DNA of 18,011 nucleotides from Candidatus Culexmicrobium profundum (GCA_025061245.1 JANZKD010000021.1:1-18011), one strand, 5' to 3'; shown: positions 1 through 7,773, counted from the first letter of the stretch. Notes: generated by a model from the letters alone, not told the origin. Program-made: numbers and translations.

Positions 1-382
1 TAATTGAACCAGGCGTCTTAAAGTAATAAAATCTTGGAGCCCTAACTTCATGAAGAGCCTTCAAGTAGGCTTCTGTCCTCGAAGTTCTAGGCTGATCATG
101 ATTGCCAGCTATCACAATCACATAAATATTATTCTCAGTCAAACTTGCAACAAATCTTGAAAACTCATTTAACAAGAAACCACTAGGCCTAAAGGAATGA
201 AAGACATCCCCGGAAATAACTACAAAGTCACATTCATTTTCAATGGCAATACTACTAATTCTTTTAAGCTGGGTTATAAAATCAAGATGTCTTCGCTGTA
301 TAACGATTGAATTAGTTTCAGCTCCCTTTAATCCAACACCCAAATGAAAATCAGCTGTATGAAGAATTCTAAGTTTACTCAC
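1..382 (-). CDS. mre11: Mre11 nuclease, N-terminal part (runs off the left edge)
   Basis: Calcineurin-like metallophosphoesterase of the Mre11 family, the Mn-dependent nuclease that works with Rad50 and HerA-NurA in double-strand-break end resection. Only the first 127 residues are present. Phosphoesterase motif I is HTADFHLG (Asp11, His13), motif II is ISGDVFH (Asp59) and motif III is AGNHD (Asn94-His95-Asp96), all in normal order and spacing. The start is a GTG at 380-382 whose bases overlap the herA stop as GTGA, typical of translational coupling. The protein begins only seven residues before the first catalytic motif, as archaeal Mre11 proteins do. It is the last gene of the nurA-herA operon visible here; rad50 is expected just beyond the edge but cannot be seen. 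Motif I reads ADFH rather than the usual ADLH, a conservative change. Family assignment rests on the motifs plus the HerA/NurA context. Confidence 0.93.
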   Translation of the reverse strand, partial: MSKLRILHTADFHLGVGLKGAETNSIVIQRRHLDFITQLKRISSIAIENECDFVVISGDVFHSFRPSGFLLNEFSRFVASLTENNIYVIVIAGNHDQPRTSRTEAYLKALHEVRAPRFYYFKTPGSI

Positions 383-2073
383 TTCTTAATCCTCCCATAA
401 CCATACATTTCACCTAATTTTTCAACTTCAACACTCTTAATCAATTTCTTGTAAAACTCCTTAGCCTCACTAATTGCCAACCTATAATCTCTAACAGTCA
501 CGACAGAAGGTATTGTAATTGCCTCACCAAAAATTAATGCCTCTCTTCTCCTCAACCCCTCAATAACTGGCTTAAACAATTTAGAGAGAGGTAAACCCTT
601 AGAGGCAGCCTCAATATCAGAAGCCTCAGTTAAACACATTACAAAGCTATTCCAAAGCATCGCTCTAGCATCCTCAAATATCTGTGAAGGTCTCTGATCA
701 ATAATACATAAAACTACACCTCGCTTCCTAAGCTCTCTAGCAATATTTCCAAAGGGCGTCATATAATAAACGTCCGGACCAAGAAACTTATGCGCCTCTT
801 CAAGAAAGAAGACAACACGATACTTCAACTTTTTCCCAGACATTATCCTATTTATACAGGAACGCCATAATCGTCTAGCTATAATATTAGCTATCAACAT
901 GTAAGCAACTCTATCATCACCATACCTACCAAAACTAATAACAACACTACGATCACCTTCTAACAATTCATTAATTACATCAGATGCAGAATCAACTATT
1001 CCATCCTCACTCCAATCAATAAATTCATAATCTCTTAAACGTGAAAGTCTACCCCTAGCAGCAATAAGGGACATAAGTGCACCCAGACCATATCTATCTT
1101 TAACCTCCTTCTTCACAATATCATCTTCAGCTTCATCAACAAAACCACATAAAGCTCTAAGCCACTCATCACCAAACCTATTTCTAAGTAAACTAGCTAT
1201 AGAAGGCAATAAATCCATAAAAGTCCTCGTGAAACCTAGAGCCTCACCCGATGCTAACAAATCCTGAACAGTAATCACCCTATAATTCAACTTGAAAACA
1301 TCTAAACCAGTTTCTTTAGATAACATACCATCAGGAGAAAGCCTCATAAAATCATTTTTAAAAGCTAATCCAACACCCTCAGCAAATTCCTCTCCAAGTT
1401 GATCTTTAACCATTAAACCATACTCACTATGCATATCAAGTATCAAAAGCTTAACCTTCTTTTCAAAGGCGTCAGCATGATTAGCCAATACAATATATGT
1501 CGCCAAAAGATTCCCTAGAAAAGTTTTCCCAGTACCACTTTTACCAAAAATTCCAAAACAACCCCTAACAAGTACATCAACATTTATTGGAATAAAAACA
1601 TCCAACTTTTCATCTACAAGTGGCGACTTAGGACTACCAATACCCCAACGAACCTTATTATCAAGCCTCCCATAAAATGATTCAATATCACTTATAGAAG
1701 GAAACTTAACAGAGGACATTAAACCCGGAATATTATCAGCCTTTTCAACAACATTATCCCTACAAACAGCTATTGGAATTAAAGTTAATTCTGCACCTAA
1801 AACACCTTCACTCTTAAGCCCAGCGGCAGCAATCTCCTGAGCCAATCTAATCTCACTAGAAGAACCATCCTCACCTCTAACAAGTGAAACAGCAATATCA
1901 GAACCAGACTTCAATTGCAAATCTGAAATTAAAGCTAAATACTTACTCTTCACACCTGAAACAACAACAAGAGAACCATTAGTTATATCTTCAGGAGAAA
2001 AGCTTCTAAGAATATGTGCTTCAAGACCCCTACTCAAGCTTCCACCTGTAATTCGAGCAAAAATTTTCTCCAA
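379..2073 (-). CDS. herA: HerA bipolar DNA translocase/helicase
   Basis: Hexameric FtsK/HerA-type ATPase that pumps DNA and drives NurA in end resection. At 564 residues it is slightly longer than the roughly 500 of well-studied archaeal HerA proteins. Residues 1-55 or so look like the N-terminal HAS barrel. Walker A is GKSGTGKT at 177-184, Walker B is FFLEEAH at 422-428, and an arginine-rich RELRKRG lies at 446-452, followed by a sensor-like IDQRPS at 458-463. The start is TTG at 2071-2073, chosen because a strong GGAGGG ribosome site sits 7 bases upstream and because it gives the normal HAS-barrel N-terminus. It begins 3 bases after the stop of the HAS-barrel-like gene, and its own TGA overlaps the mre11 GTG. 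The operon order nurA, HAS-barrel gene, herA, mre11 supports the function strongly. Confidence 0.95.
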   Translation of the reverse strand: MEKIFARITGGSLSRGLEAHILRSFSPEDITNGSLVVVSGVKSKYLALISDLQLKSGSDIAVSLVRGEDGSSSEIRLAQEIAAAGLKSEGVLGAELTLIPIAVCRDNVVEKADNIPGLMSSVKFPSISDIESFYGRLDNKVRWGIGSPKSPLVDEKLDVFIPINVDVLVRGCFGIFGKSGTGKTFLGNLLATYIVLANHADAFEKKVKLLILDMHSEYGLMVKDQLGEEFAEGVGLAFKNDFMRLSPDGMLSKETGLDVFKLNYRVITVQDLLASGEALGFTRTFMDLLPSIASLLRNRFGDEWLRALCGFVDEAEDDIVKKEVKDRYGLGALMSLIAARGRLSRLRDYEFIDWSEDGIVDSASDVINELLEGDRSVVISFGRYGDDRVAYMLIANIIARRLWRSCINRIMSGKKLKYRVVFFLEEAHKFLGPDVYYMTPFGNIARELRKRGVVLCIIDQRPSQIFEDARAMLWNSFVMCLTEASDIEAASKGLPLSKLFKPVIEGLRRREALIFGEAITIPSVVTVRDYRLAISEAKEFYKKLIKSVEVEKLGEMYGYGRIKK

Positions 2074-2076
2074 AAC

Positions 2077-2742
2077 TCAACCCTCCAACAAGATTTTCCT
2101 CGCTCTATCCAACACTAGGGAAATATTAGAATCAACACCCCACCTAGCCATAGAAGTTGAAATAGACTTAAAGAGAGAAACACGTTCATCCTCAGAAAAA
2201 TTCTCAGCCAAACTCGAAAAGAAGGCATCAGCCAAAAATATAAACTCCCTCGTACCCAACACATGAACAAGAAGTGGTACATAATCAGCTCTAAAATCTC
2301 CATTAAAATTATGAAAAGCCCTAATGAAATCCCTATTAGGTATGAAGGCTAAATCATGAATCAACGGCTTTCTCCTCGGCCTAGACTGATAAAAACATCC
2401 TCTATGATACCATCCAATCGAAACAGCATGATAAGTATCAATCAACCTATCTTCCAAGTCAGGATACCTGTTTTTAACCTGCTCCCTCAAAGCACGCATA
2501 GGAGCAGGAATTGCTTGAAGACCTGGAGCCACAGTCATCTCAGAATAATGAATTAAACCAATAGTTAAATGCGAACCACAATTAACAACTATAATAGAGC
2601 CATACTCAGGAGTAGCCTCATATCCATGCTTATAAGCTCTAACCTTAAACCCCATATTATTAGACTCAAAGACCTCTCCAAAAGCATGTTGAGGATTAGA
2701 GAAAATAGTCAGCCAATCAACACTATAAGCCACATCTATCAC
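2077..2742 (-). CDS. Standalone HAS-barrel-like protein of the nurA-herA operon
   Basis: A 221-residue protein of unproven function between nurA and herA. Residues about 20-70 run FGEVFES, FKVRAY, PEYGSIIVV, LTIGLIHYSE. This alternation of short beta strands resembles the HAS barrel found at the N-terminus of HerA and of F/V-ATPase subunits, but here it has no ATPase domain and no Walker motifs. A basic Pro-rich stretch RPRRKPLIHD follows at 121-130. The C-terminal ~85 residues look helical (FIRAFHN, FLADAFFSSLAENF, VLDRARKILLEG). There is no signal peptide or membrane segment. The start is GTG at 2740-2742, supported by AGGAGG 8 bases upstream. The gene starts 37 bases after nurA and stops 3 bases before herA, so it is almost certainly co-expressed with them. 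HAS barrels are where HerA contacts NurA, so a role as adaptor or cap is plausible but inferred. It could also be a regulator unrelated to HerA structure. Confidence 0.75.
   Translation of the reverse strand: MIDVAYSVDWLTIFSNPQHAFGEVFESNNMGFKVRAYKHGYEATPEYGSIIVVNCGSHLTIGLIHYSEMTVAPGLQAIPAPMRALREQVKNRYPDLEDRLIDTYHAVSIGWYHRGCFYQSRPRRKPLIHDLAFIPNRDFIRAFHNFNGDFRADYVPLLVHVLGTREFIFLADAFFSSLAENFSEDERVSLFKSISTSMARWGVDSNISLVLDRARKILLEG
2081..2086 (-). promoter_or_regulatory. Ribosome binding site for herA
   Basis: GGAGGG on the minus strand, 7 bases before the TTG start of herA and inside the last codons of the upstream gene. It decides the start of herA, which has no ATG nearby, and implies that the two genes are translationally coupled. 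Confidence 0.8.
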
Positions 2743-2750
2743 CCATCAAT

Positions 2751-2756
2751 CCTCCT
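2751..2756 (-). promoter_or_regulatory. Ribosome binding site for the HAS-barrel-like gene
   Basis: AGGAGG on the minus strand, 8 bases before the GTG at 2742. It favours that GTG over the nearby out-of-frame ATG at 2744-2746. Confidence 0.75.
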
Positions 2757-2779
2757 AATTTATAATGGAAATAAAATAA

Positions 2780-3982
2780 TTAAACTACACCCCTAATCTT
2801 TCGCCTAAATTTCCCAGAAAGAGTTAATCCATGATTACCTGAAGCTCTAAGCAATTTATCAATATAGGATAAAACCCATGCTCTCTCACGAGGACTTATA
2901 TAAGCTTCTTCATGAGCTCTCTCCAAAATATATGGGTAACCTCTACCAATTATAGACTGAGCAAAAACTACTCTATGAATATCATCAACATAATCACGAC
3001 ACCAATCTGGAAATTCAACCCTCAATACATTTCCACTTCCAATCTTAACATAAAAACCAAGAACCTTTAAGTCAGGAAATTCCTCAGTAACCCTATTTTT
3101 AACATCAAATAAAGGTGACCTCCAACCCACATTTAACACCTTATCAAATAAAATAGAATCCCGAATAGTAGATAATTCTCTACAACGCAAGTTAGCACTT
3201 TGATTAATACAGTCTGAACAGTTTTTCGATGCACATAACACAGATCTTATAGTCATAAAGGTAAAAGCTCTCGACCTAGTGTAAAAGATGCCAATGGGAA
3301 TAGCATTTAAATCCCTAAGCTTCCTATGCATCGTAACCAATGATTCCACAACTCTACGCCTAAACTCTCTAGATCTAGCTGTAAGATAATTCACTGAAAA
3401 ACTCTCATCAAAAAACACAAAGGAAACATCTACTTTCAAAAATGATTTTAAAAGTTCCTCAACAACCTTACATTCATCCTCTAATCGCTTAACTTCAAGA
3501 AGCCAAGATGGAACATGCTTAAATCGCCCAACCCCAATATCAGTCATAATTTCCTTTGAAGCGTAGAAGTAAGGAGTACTTCCATGTAAATAAGTTAACT
3601 TGTCACCATAAAAAATAGCTTGATAACCAATATTGATAAGTAGAAATAAGGGTGAAACATGAGGAGTAGGCGTAATTTCACTAGTATCAACACCAATTAC
3701 CAAGGTATTCTTTAAAGCATTATCAGCCCAACTCTCATCTAATGGAGATTTAGGAGAGAAATTTAATGGCGGATGAAAATCAAATTCTAATGGCAGAGCA
3801 ATCTCCCTAAACATCCTAATCAATCTAGATCTTTCATTTAAGAGAGAATTTAAATCAATAAAACGAAGCTTTCTTGAAGCCTCAATTACTGGACTAGAAA
3901 TTTCAGGGAATTCAGACGCTTCATCAACTAACAACTTTAATTTTCTATGAACCTGAACCTGAACTTTAGGTATATTGAGCAT
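2780..3982 (-). CDS. nurA: NurA 5'-3' nuclease
   Basis: RNase H-fold nuclease that forms a dimer docked on the HerA hexamer and resects DNA ends. At 400 residues it lies between the Sulfolobus (~330) and Pyrococcus (~450) proteins. The first metal Asp is in VIGVDTSE (Asp99). The second is in FVFFDESF (Asp192), in the place of the usual DGS/DES motif. The C-terminal YPYILERAHEEAY (His357) matches the conserved end of the family. A Cys cluster (Cys250, Cys255, Cys258, Cys267; C-x4-C-x2-C-x8-C) sits between the second metal motif and the C-terminal region and may bind zinc or an iron-sulfur cluster. The start is ATG at 3980-3982, with GGAGA immediately before it and a TATA-like box about 35 bases upstream. 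It is the first gene of the nurA, HAS-barrel-like, herA, mre11 operon. Assignment rests on motifs plus context. Confidence 0.88.
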   Translation of the reverse strand: MLNIPKVQVQVHRKLKLLVDEASEFPEISSPVIEASRKLRFIDLNSLLNERSRLIRMFREIALPLEFDFHPPLNFSPKSPLDESWADNALKNTLVIGVDTSEITPTPHVSPLFLLINIGYQAIFYGDKLTYLHGSTPYFYASKEIMTDIGVGRFKHVPSWLLEVKRLEDECKVVEELLKSFLKVDVSFVFFDESFSVNYLTARSREFRRRVVESLVTMHRKLRDLNAIPIGIFYTRSRAFTFMTIRSVLCASKNCSDCINQSANLRCRELSTIRDSILFDKVLNVGWRSPLFDVKNRVTEEFPDLKVLGFYVKIGSGNVLRVEFPDWCRDYVDDIHRVVFAQSIIGRGYPYILERAHEEAYISPRERAWVLSYIDKLLRASGNHGLTLSGKFRRKIRGVV

Positions 3983-4013
3983 TTCTCCAACCTAAATACA
4001 TAATTGGAAAATT

Positions 4014-4021
4014 AATATAAA
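4014..4021 (-). promoter_or_regulatory. TATA-like box for the nurA-herA-mre11 operon
   Basis: TTTATATT on the minus strand, centred about 36 bases before the nurA ATG. With the usual archaeal spacing of about 26 bases, transcription would start near 3991, leaving a leader of about 9 bases that contains GGAGA. The call is based on sequence and spacing only. Confidence 0.5.
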
Positions 4022-4025
4022 GATT

Positions 4026-4037
4026 CTACTGAAGTAG
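4026..4037. repeat. Short inverted repeat between the flavoprotein gene and nurA
   Basis: CTACT-GA-AGTAG, two perfect 5-base arms with a 2-base centre, directly after the stop of the flavoprotein gene and just upstream of the nurA TATA-like box. It could be an operator for the nurA operon. The loop is too tight for a good RNA terminator hairpin, and chance cannot be excluded. Confidence 0.35.
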
Positions 4038-5669
4038 TTAACACTTTAATCCCAAGTACTTTAAATTCACAGGTTCATAATTAACCATTATTTCCTCGTC
4101 TTCAAGAGAGATGCAAATGTGCTTTAACCACTCTTTATCATCTTGCTCAGGGAGATCACTCCTATAATGCGCACCTCTACTTTCCCTCCTAAGCAAAGCT
4201 GATGTAGCAACAACCTCTGAAACTTGAAGAAGATTTCGTAATTCAAATGCCTCTAAAACCTCACTACGAGAAAAGGCGTAAACTTCATCTAAATCATCTT
4301 TAACTTCCCTTAACGTCTTTAAAAGCAAATTAAGTTTATTTTCATCCCTAATTATCCCACAATTAGTCCACATAGCTTTCTTAACTCTGAACCTCAGCTC
4401 TTTAACTTTATACCGTCCATTCTTGAAGGATGAAATTAAATCTTCATAACGTCTAATTAAATCATCATCAGCCTCAGACAAGTTAGTTACATTCTCCACC
4501 CACTTAGCTGCAGCCACTCCAGTTCTAGCTCCAAACACTATTGCTTCAGTTAATGCATTTCCACCCAACCTATTAGCACCATGAACCCCACCAGTAACTT
4601 CACCACAAGCATATAATCCGGGAACAGTTGTTTCACCATCTAAATTAACTTTAATTCCACCCATAGTAAAGTGAGCTAATGGTGCAACTTTAATTCTATT
4701 AGACTTTAACTTAAAGGCCTCAGCCAACACCTTTGAAATACCAGTAAAACCAACAGGAATCTGATCTGCAGGAGCGGTAGGTAACTCTAATATTACTGCT
4801 TCATCAATACCCCTCCCCTCAACAATTTCCCTCCAAATAATTCTCGAAGTGAAATCGCGAAACTTAATTATTGCAGTATACAAATTCACATTCAACCCAT
4901 ATTTTTCTAAAATGTCCTCTCCAACCGAATTAACTAATCTACCTGAAGATGCTGGGAAAAGCCAAGCTGGAAAACCTTTCTCAGCTAAACCTAGAGGGAA
5001 AAACTGGACAAATTCCATATCAATTAATGTAGCGCCAGCTTTTAATGCCATTACACATCCATCACCACTAACTCTCACAGGATTATCTGTGTGTAAGAAA
5101 ACTTGGCTATAACCACCAGTAGCCAATATAACAGCTTTTGCTTTAACAATAAACAACCTATTCCTAGAAATATCATAGAAAACTGCTCCATTCACAGACT
5201 CATCTTTAATTAAATCTAAAGCCATAACACCTTCAAGAAATTTTATACCAATACTTTCAGCATAATCCCTAAGCGGCTTAGTTAAGCCATAACCATTAAT
5301 TAGAGGAGTAGCTGAAACACGTATACCGCCAGAGTGCACATAAACCTTTACTCCAAACTTCTCCAACTCCAATAACCGCTTTGGACCTTCTAAAACCATT
5401 GTCCTTACTAATTCTTGATCATTTAGAAATTTACCTCCAATAATTGTTTCCTCAAAATGGCGTTCAGCACTATAATCACCTAAAGCAGCTCTAAAACCAC
5501 CACCAGCATACAAGGTAGAAGAAGCATACCCCATAGGCGCTTTAGAAGCCAAAATAACATCGACACCATTTTCCCGAGCTGCTATGGCAGCTCTTAACCC
5601 TGCAGCCCCTCCACCAATAACAAGAACATCAGTTAAAAGCAAAATATCACCAGATATACTTAACATCAA
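4038..5669 (-). CDS. FAD-dependent fumarate reductase/succinate dehydrogenase-type flavoprotein
   Basis: Flavoprotein of the SdhA/FrdA/TfrA/L-aspartate oxidase superfamily, 543 residues. The dinucleotide-binding motif VIGGGAAG is near residue 17-24. The active-site motif is HFTMGG (333-338), and the capping region GGVHGANRLGG (360-370) carries conserved His363 and Arg367. The C-terminal helical domain ends with ESRGAHYRSDLP. HFTMGG resembles Sdh/Frd/Tfr more than L-aspartate oxidase, but NadB is not excluded. The residue aligned with the covalent-FAD histidine of SdhA/FrdA is Ser51 (ASSTLYAGGG), so FAD is probably non-covalent, as in TfrA-like and NadB-like enzymes. No iron-sulfur or membrane subunit gene is adjacent. 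The listed start is TTG, immediately followed by an ATG at 5664-5666, which is probably the real start because a TATA-like box places transcription about there (leaderless). A later start near residue 10 is possible. Confidence 0.82.
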   Translation of the reverse strand: MMLSISGDILLLTDVLVIGGGAAGLRAAIAARENGVDVILASKAPMGYASSTLYAGGGFRAALGDYSAERHFEETIIGGKFLNDQELVRTMVLEGPKRLLELEKFGVKVYVHSGGIRVSATPLINGYGLTKPLRDYAESIGIKFLEGVMALDLIKDESVNGAVFYDISRNRLFIVKAKAVILATGGYSQVFLHTDNPVRVSGDGCVMALKAGATLIDMEFVQFFPLGLAEKGFPAWLFPASSGRLVNSVGEDILEKYGLNVNLYTAIIKFRDFTSRIIWREIVEGRGIDEAVILELPTAPADQIPVGFTGISKVLAEAFKLKSNRIKVAPLAHFTMGGIKVNLDGETTVPGLYACGEVTGGVHGANRLGGNALTEAIVFGARTGVAAAKWVENVTNLSEADDDLIRRYEDLISSFKNGRYKVKELRFRVKKAMWTNCGIIRDENKLNLLLKTLREVKDDLDEVYAFSRSEVLEAFELRNLLQVSEVVATSALLRRESRGAHYRSDLPEQDDKEWLKHICISLEDEEIMVNYEPVNLKYLGLKC

Positions 5670-5686
5670 ATCTTAAAATTATTTGC

Positions 5687-5694
5687 ATATAAAA
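5687..5694 (-). promoter_or_regulatory. TATA-like box for the flavoprotein gene
   Basis: TTTTATAT on the minus strand, centred about 25 bases before the ATG at 5666. This spacing suggests a leaderless transcript starting at or near that ATG. It lies just past the ancestral end of the broken nitrilase gene. Confidence 0.4.
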
Positions 5695-5701
5695 TTAAAC
5701 C

Positions 5702-6511
5702 TTATAAAAGCAGTGAGCTATATAAATCCACTCTCCTATCATCAAACACATGATTTTAAACTAGTAATCCACTTATTCCTAGCCAATAATAAATCAACTT
5801 CAACAACACCAGCATCCTCCACACTCTCTCCAGCTTGAATTAAAACCTCCATCTTAGGACTTGTAACCTGACTTAAACCTATGAAGGAAAGCCTCTCACC
5901 ACCACGCTCTTCAACCCCTATCCTATTAGCAGTTATGGTGAAAACTCTATTCTCAATAGATCTAGCGAACATCGCCTTAGGCGCATAGGGAAGAACTAAA
6001 TTTGCTGGATGACAAATAATTTCAGCATCCTTCAACGCCAATATTCTAGCCGCCTCAGGAAAACACCAATCAAAACAAATCATAACACCAATCTTCACAA
6101 CTCCAATATCAAAGACATTAAACCCACAATCTCCAGGAGAAAAATCATCTTCTCCTTATAAAACAAATGAGCTTTACAATACTTTCCAATAAATCCACTA
6201 GGACCAACAACAATTGCAAAATTAAAAACTTTATTGTTATCTCGCTCTGCAATACCAGCAACAATATAAGTATTAGTTTCCCCAGCAACTTCAATTAACC
6301 TACTAGTAGTGAAACCATCAGGGACAGGCTCAGATAAAGATAAAGCTTCCTTAAAGTCGAGGAAAAGATAGCCAGTATTGAAAAGTTCAGGTAGAACCAG
6401 TAATTCTGCATTAACACTTTTAATTAAGCTAACAGCTCTCTCAACATTATCCTTAATCATACCAAATTTAGATTCAAATTGAACATATCCTATCCCTATA
6501 GTAAAACTCAG
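5702..6511 (-). pseudogene. Carbon-nitrogen hydrolase (nitrilase superfamily), frameshifted
   Basis: Remnant of a nitrilase-superfamily amidohydrolase with a Glu-Lys-Cys triad: Glu in LPELFNTGY, Lys in CKAHLFYKEK, Cys in MICFDWCFPE. The reading frame is broken. The N-terminal half (6095-6460) leaves the family frame at a run of five A (plus strand, 6140-6144). One more base there restores FSPGDCGFNVFDIG and joins it to the C-terminal half (5742-6098). Near the end, a run of four T (5754-5757) holds one base too many; removing it restores NHVFDDRRVDLY and moves the stop to 5702-5704. The expected first strand (IGIGYVQFESKFG) lies upstream of the first ATG (6458-6460) with no ATG, GTG or TTG before the in-frame stop; only ATA or CTG is available. 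The repaired product would be about 266 residues, the normal family length. It lies downstream of the M24 gene, probably in one operon. The cause may be decay or homopolymer sequencing errors. Confidence 0.85.
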
Positions 6512-6523
6512 GTAAAAAGAAGA

Positions 6524-7720
6524 TTATGTTGGTATTATCAAGTCCTCTAAATCTCTCGGATAATAAGTTACTATCTCAACTCCATCCTCAGTTATAAATA
6601 CAGTGTCCGAATGTCGGAAGCCTGCAAACCCTGGAATATAAATTCCAGGCTCACAGCTGAACACCATTCCCGGTTTAAGTATGGTTTCATCACCATCTTC
6701 AATCCATGGTGGTTCATGTCCTTCCAAGCCAATTCCATGTCCAACTCTATGCAATACATATTCCATTGGAACACCCTCCTCCTTAAAAACTTTGAAAGCA
6801 GCTTTATTTACCTCAGAAGCCTTAATTCCAGGCTTAAATGCATCAAGCGATGCCCTCTGCGCCTTAACCATTATATTGAAGTACTTAGCTTGCTTTTCGG
6901 TAGGCTTACCAATAATCATAGTTCTCTCTAATTCAGCACTATAACCACCAACCTTAGCTCCAGCACCTGTTACTAGAACATCACCCTTCTTTATGATCAT
7001 ACTTCCACCAAGCATATGAGGATATGCTGAATAAGCACCTATCTGCCCTCTAAAGCCAGCTCTCGCAGGTAGGGAAGCGCCAGGATCATATTCTGGGCCC
7101 AAAGCCTTGATCATAGCTACTGAAGCTTCATAGCTAGCTCTAATGGCAACCTCAGTTTCAATTAATCCAGGAGCAGTATATTCTTGAAGCAATCTATGCG
7201 CAAGATTAGTCCACTTCGCACTCTCTCTTATTAAATTCAATTCTTCTTCACTCTTAATTAAACGCATGTCATCGATGATTTCAGGTGCAAGGGTAATCTT
7301 AATTGAAGGCAAAACATCAGTCAACTTCGGACCCTTATAACCCATAATGCCAGGATAGCCAGGTGCATCAGAAGCAACATTCTTGTCATCAAGATTCATC
7401 TCCCTCAATGCTTCAGCAAAAACTTTCATTGGATGCTTAACTCCAGGATACTCAAAATATACAAATCTCCTCTTTATAAAGGGAACTCTAAACTTTGAAT
7501 GATCCTCTTCCAATCGGGGTACGAATAGTGCAGGCTCATCAGCAACAGGAAGTATAAAGGCTATGGGACGCTCAGTAGGGATAACAGTGTACCCAGTCAA
7601 ATAAAATATGCGAATAGGACTGAAAAGTATTAATGCGTCAAATTTCCTTTTTTCAAGAATCCTTCTAACTTCTTTAATTCTCTTAAGAAGAGTAGAGATG
7701 CTTATAGAGAATCTACCCAT
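6524..7720 (-). CDS. M24 family 'pita-bread' peptidase homologue with degenerate metal site
   Basis: Two-domain protein of 398 residues: a creatinase/prolidase N-terminal domain (about 1-160, including LILFSPIRIFYLTGY) and an M24 catalytic domain (about 165-398). Catalytic enzymes of the Xaa-Pro peptidase type use five metal ligands, Asp-Asp-His-Glu-Glu. Here the first Asp is Gly252 (LVTGAGA), the second is Glu263 (SAELERT), His328 (VGHGIGLEGHE) and Glu357 (SCEPGIY) are kept, and the last Glu is Ser371 (FRHSDTV). Substrate His335 is present. The pattern resembles metal-independent relatives such as creatinase or ectoine hydrolase more than true Xaa-Pro dipeptidase, so an amidohydrolase role is possible. 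The start is ATG at 7718-7720, preceded by a G-rich stretch (GGGGGT) that may serve as ribosome site. The broken nitrilase lies immediately downstream and the MetE-type gene 53 bases upstream, all on the same strand. Confidence 0.85.
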   Translation of the reverse strand: MGRFSISISTLLKRIKEVRRILEKRKFDALILFSPIRIFYLTGYTVIPTERPIAFILPVADEPALFVPRLEEDHSKFRVPFIKRRFVYFEYPGVKHPMKVFAEALREMNLDDKNVASDAPGYPGIMGYKGPKLTDVLPSIKITLAPEIIDDMRLIKSEEELNLIRESAKWTNLAHRLLQEYTAPGLIETEVAIRASYEASVAMIKALGPEYDPGASLPARAGFRGQIGAYSAYPHMLGGSMIIKKGDVLVTGAGAKVGGYSAELERTMIIGKPTEKQAKYFNIMVKAQRASLDAFKPGIKASEVNKAAFKVFKEEGVPMEYVLHRVGHGIGLEGHEPPWIEDGDETILKPGMVFSCEPGIYIPGFAGFRHSDTVFITEDGVEIVTYYPRDLEDLIIPT

Positions 7721-7773
7721 AATAAACCCCCAATAAGCAATATTATCCTAGGAGATTAAAAGTGTTATCCAAG

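Noticed and set aside
2115..2796. Several small open frames within the HAS-barrel-like gene, on both strands
   Set aside because: They are shadows of the real gene; the chosen frame alone has a strong ribosome site and operon-like spacing to nurA and herA.
4026..4037. CTACT-GA-AGTAG as a rho-independent type hairpin terminator after the flavoprotein gene
   Set aside because: The arms are 5 bases with a 2-base loop and no U-run follows on the minus strand; archaeal termination does not need it. Kept only as a low-confidence repeat.
6458..6460. ATG as a genuine start of an intact short nitrilase-like protein
   Set aside because: It skips the conserved first beta strand (IGIGYVQFE), and the frame loses family similarity after about 108 residues at the A5 run.
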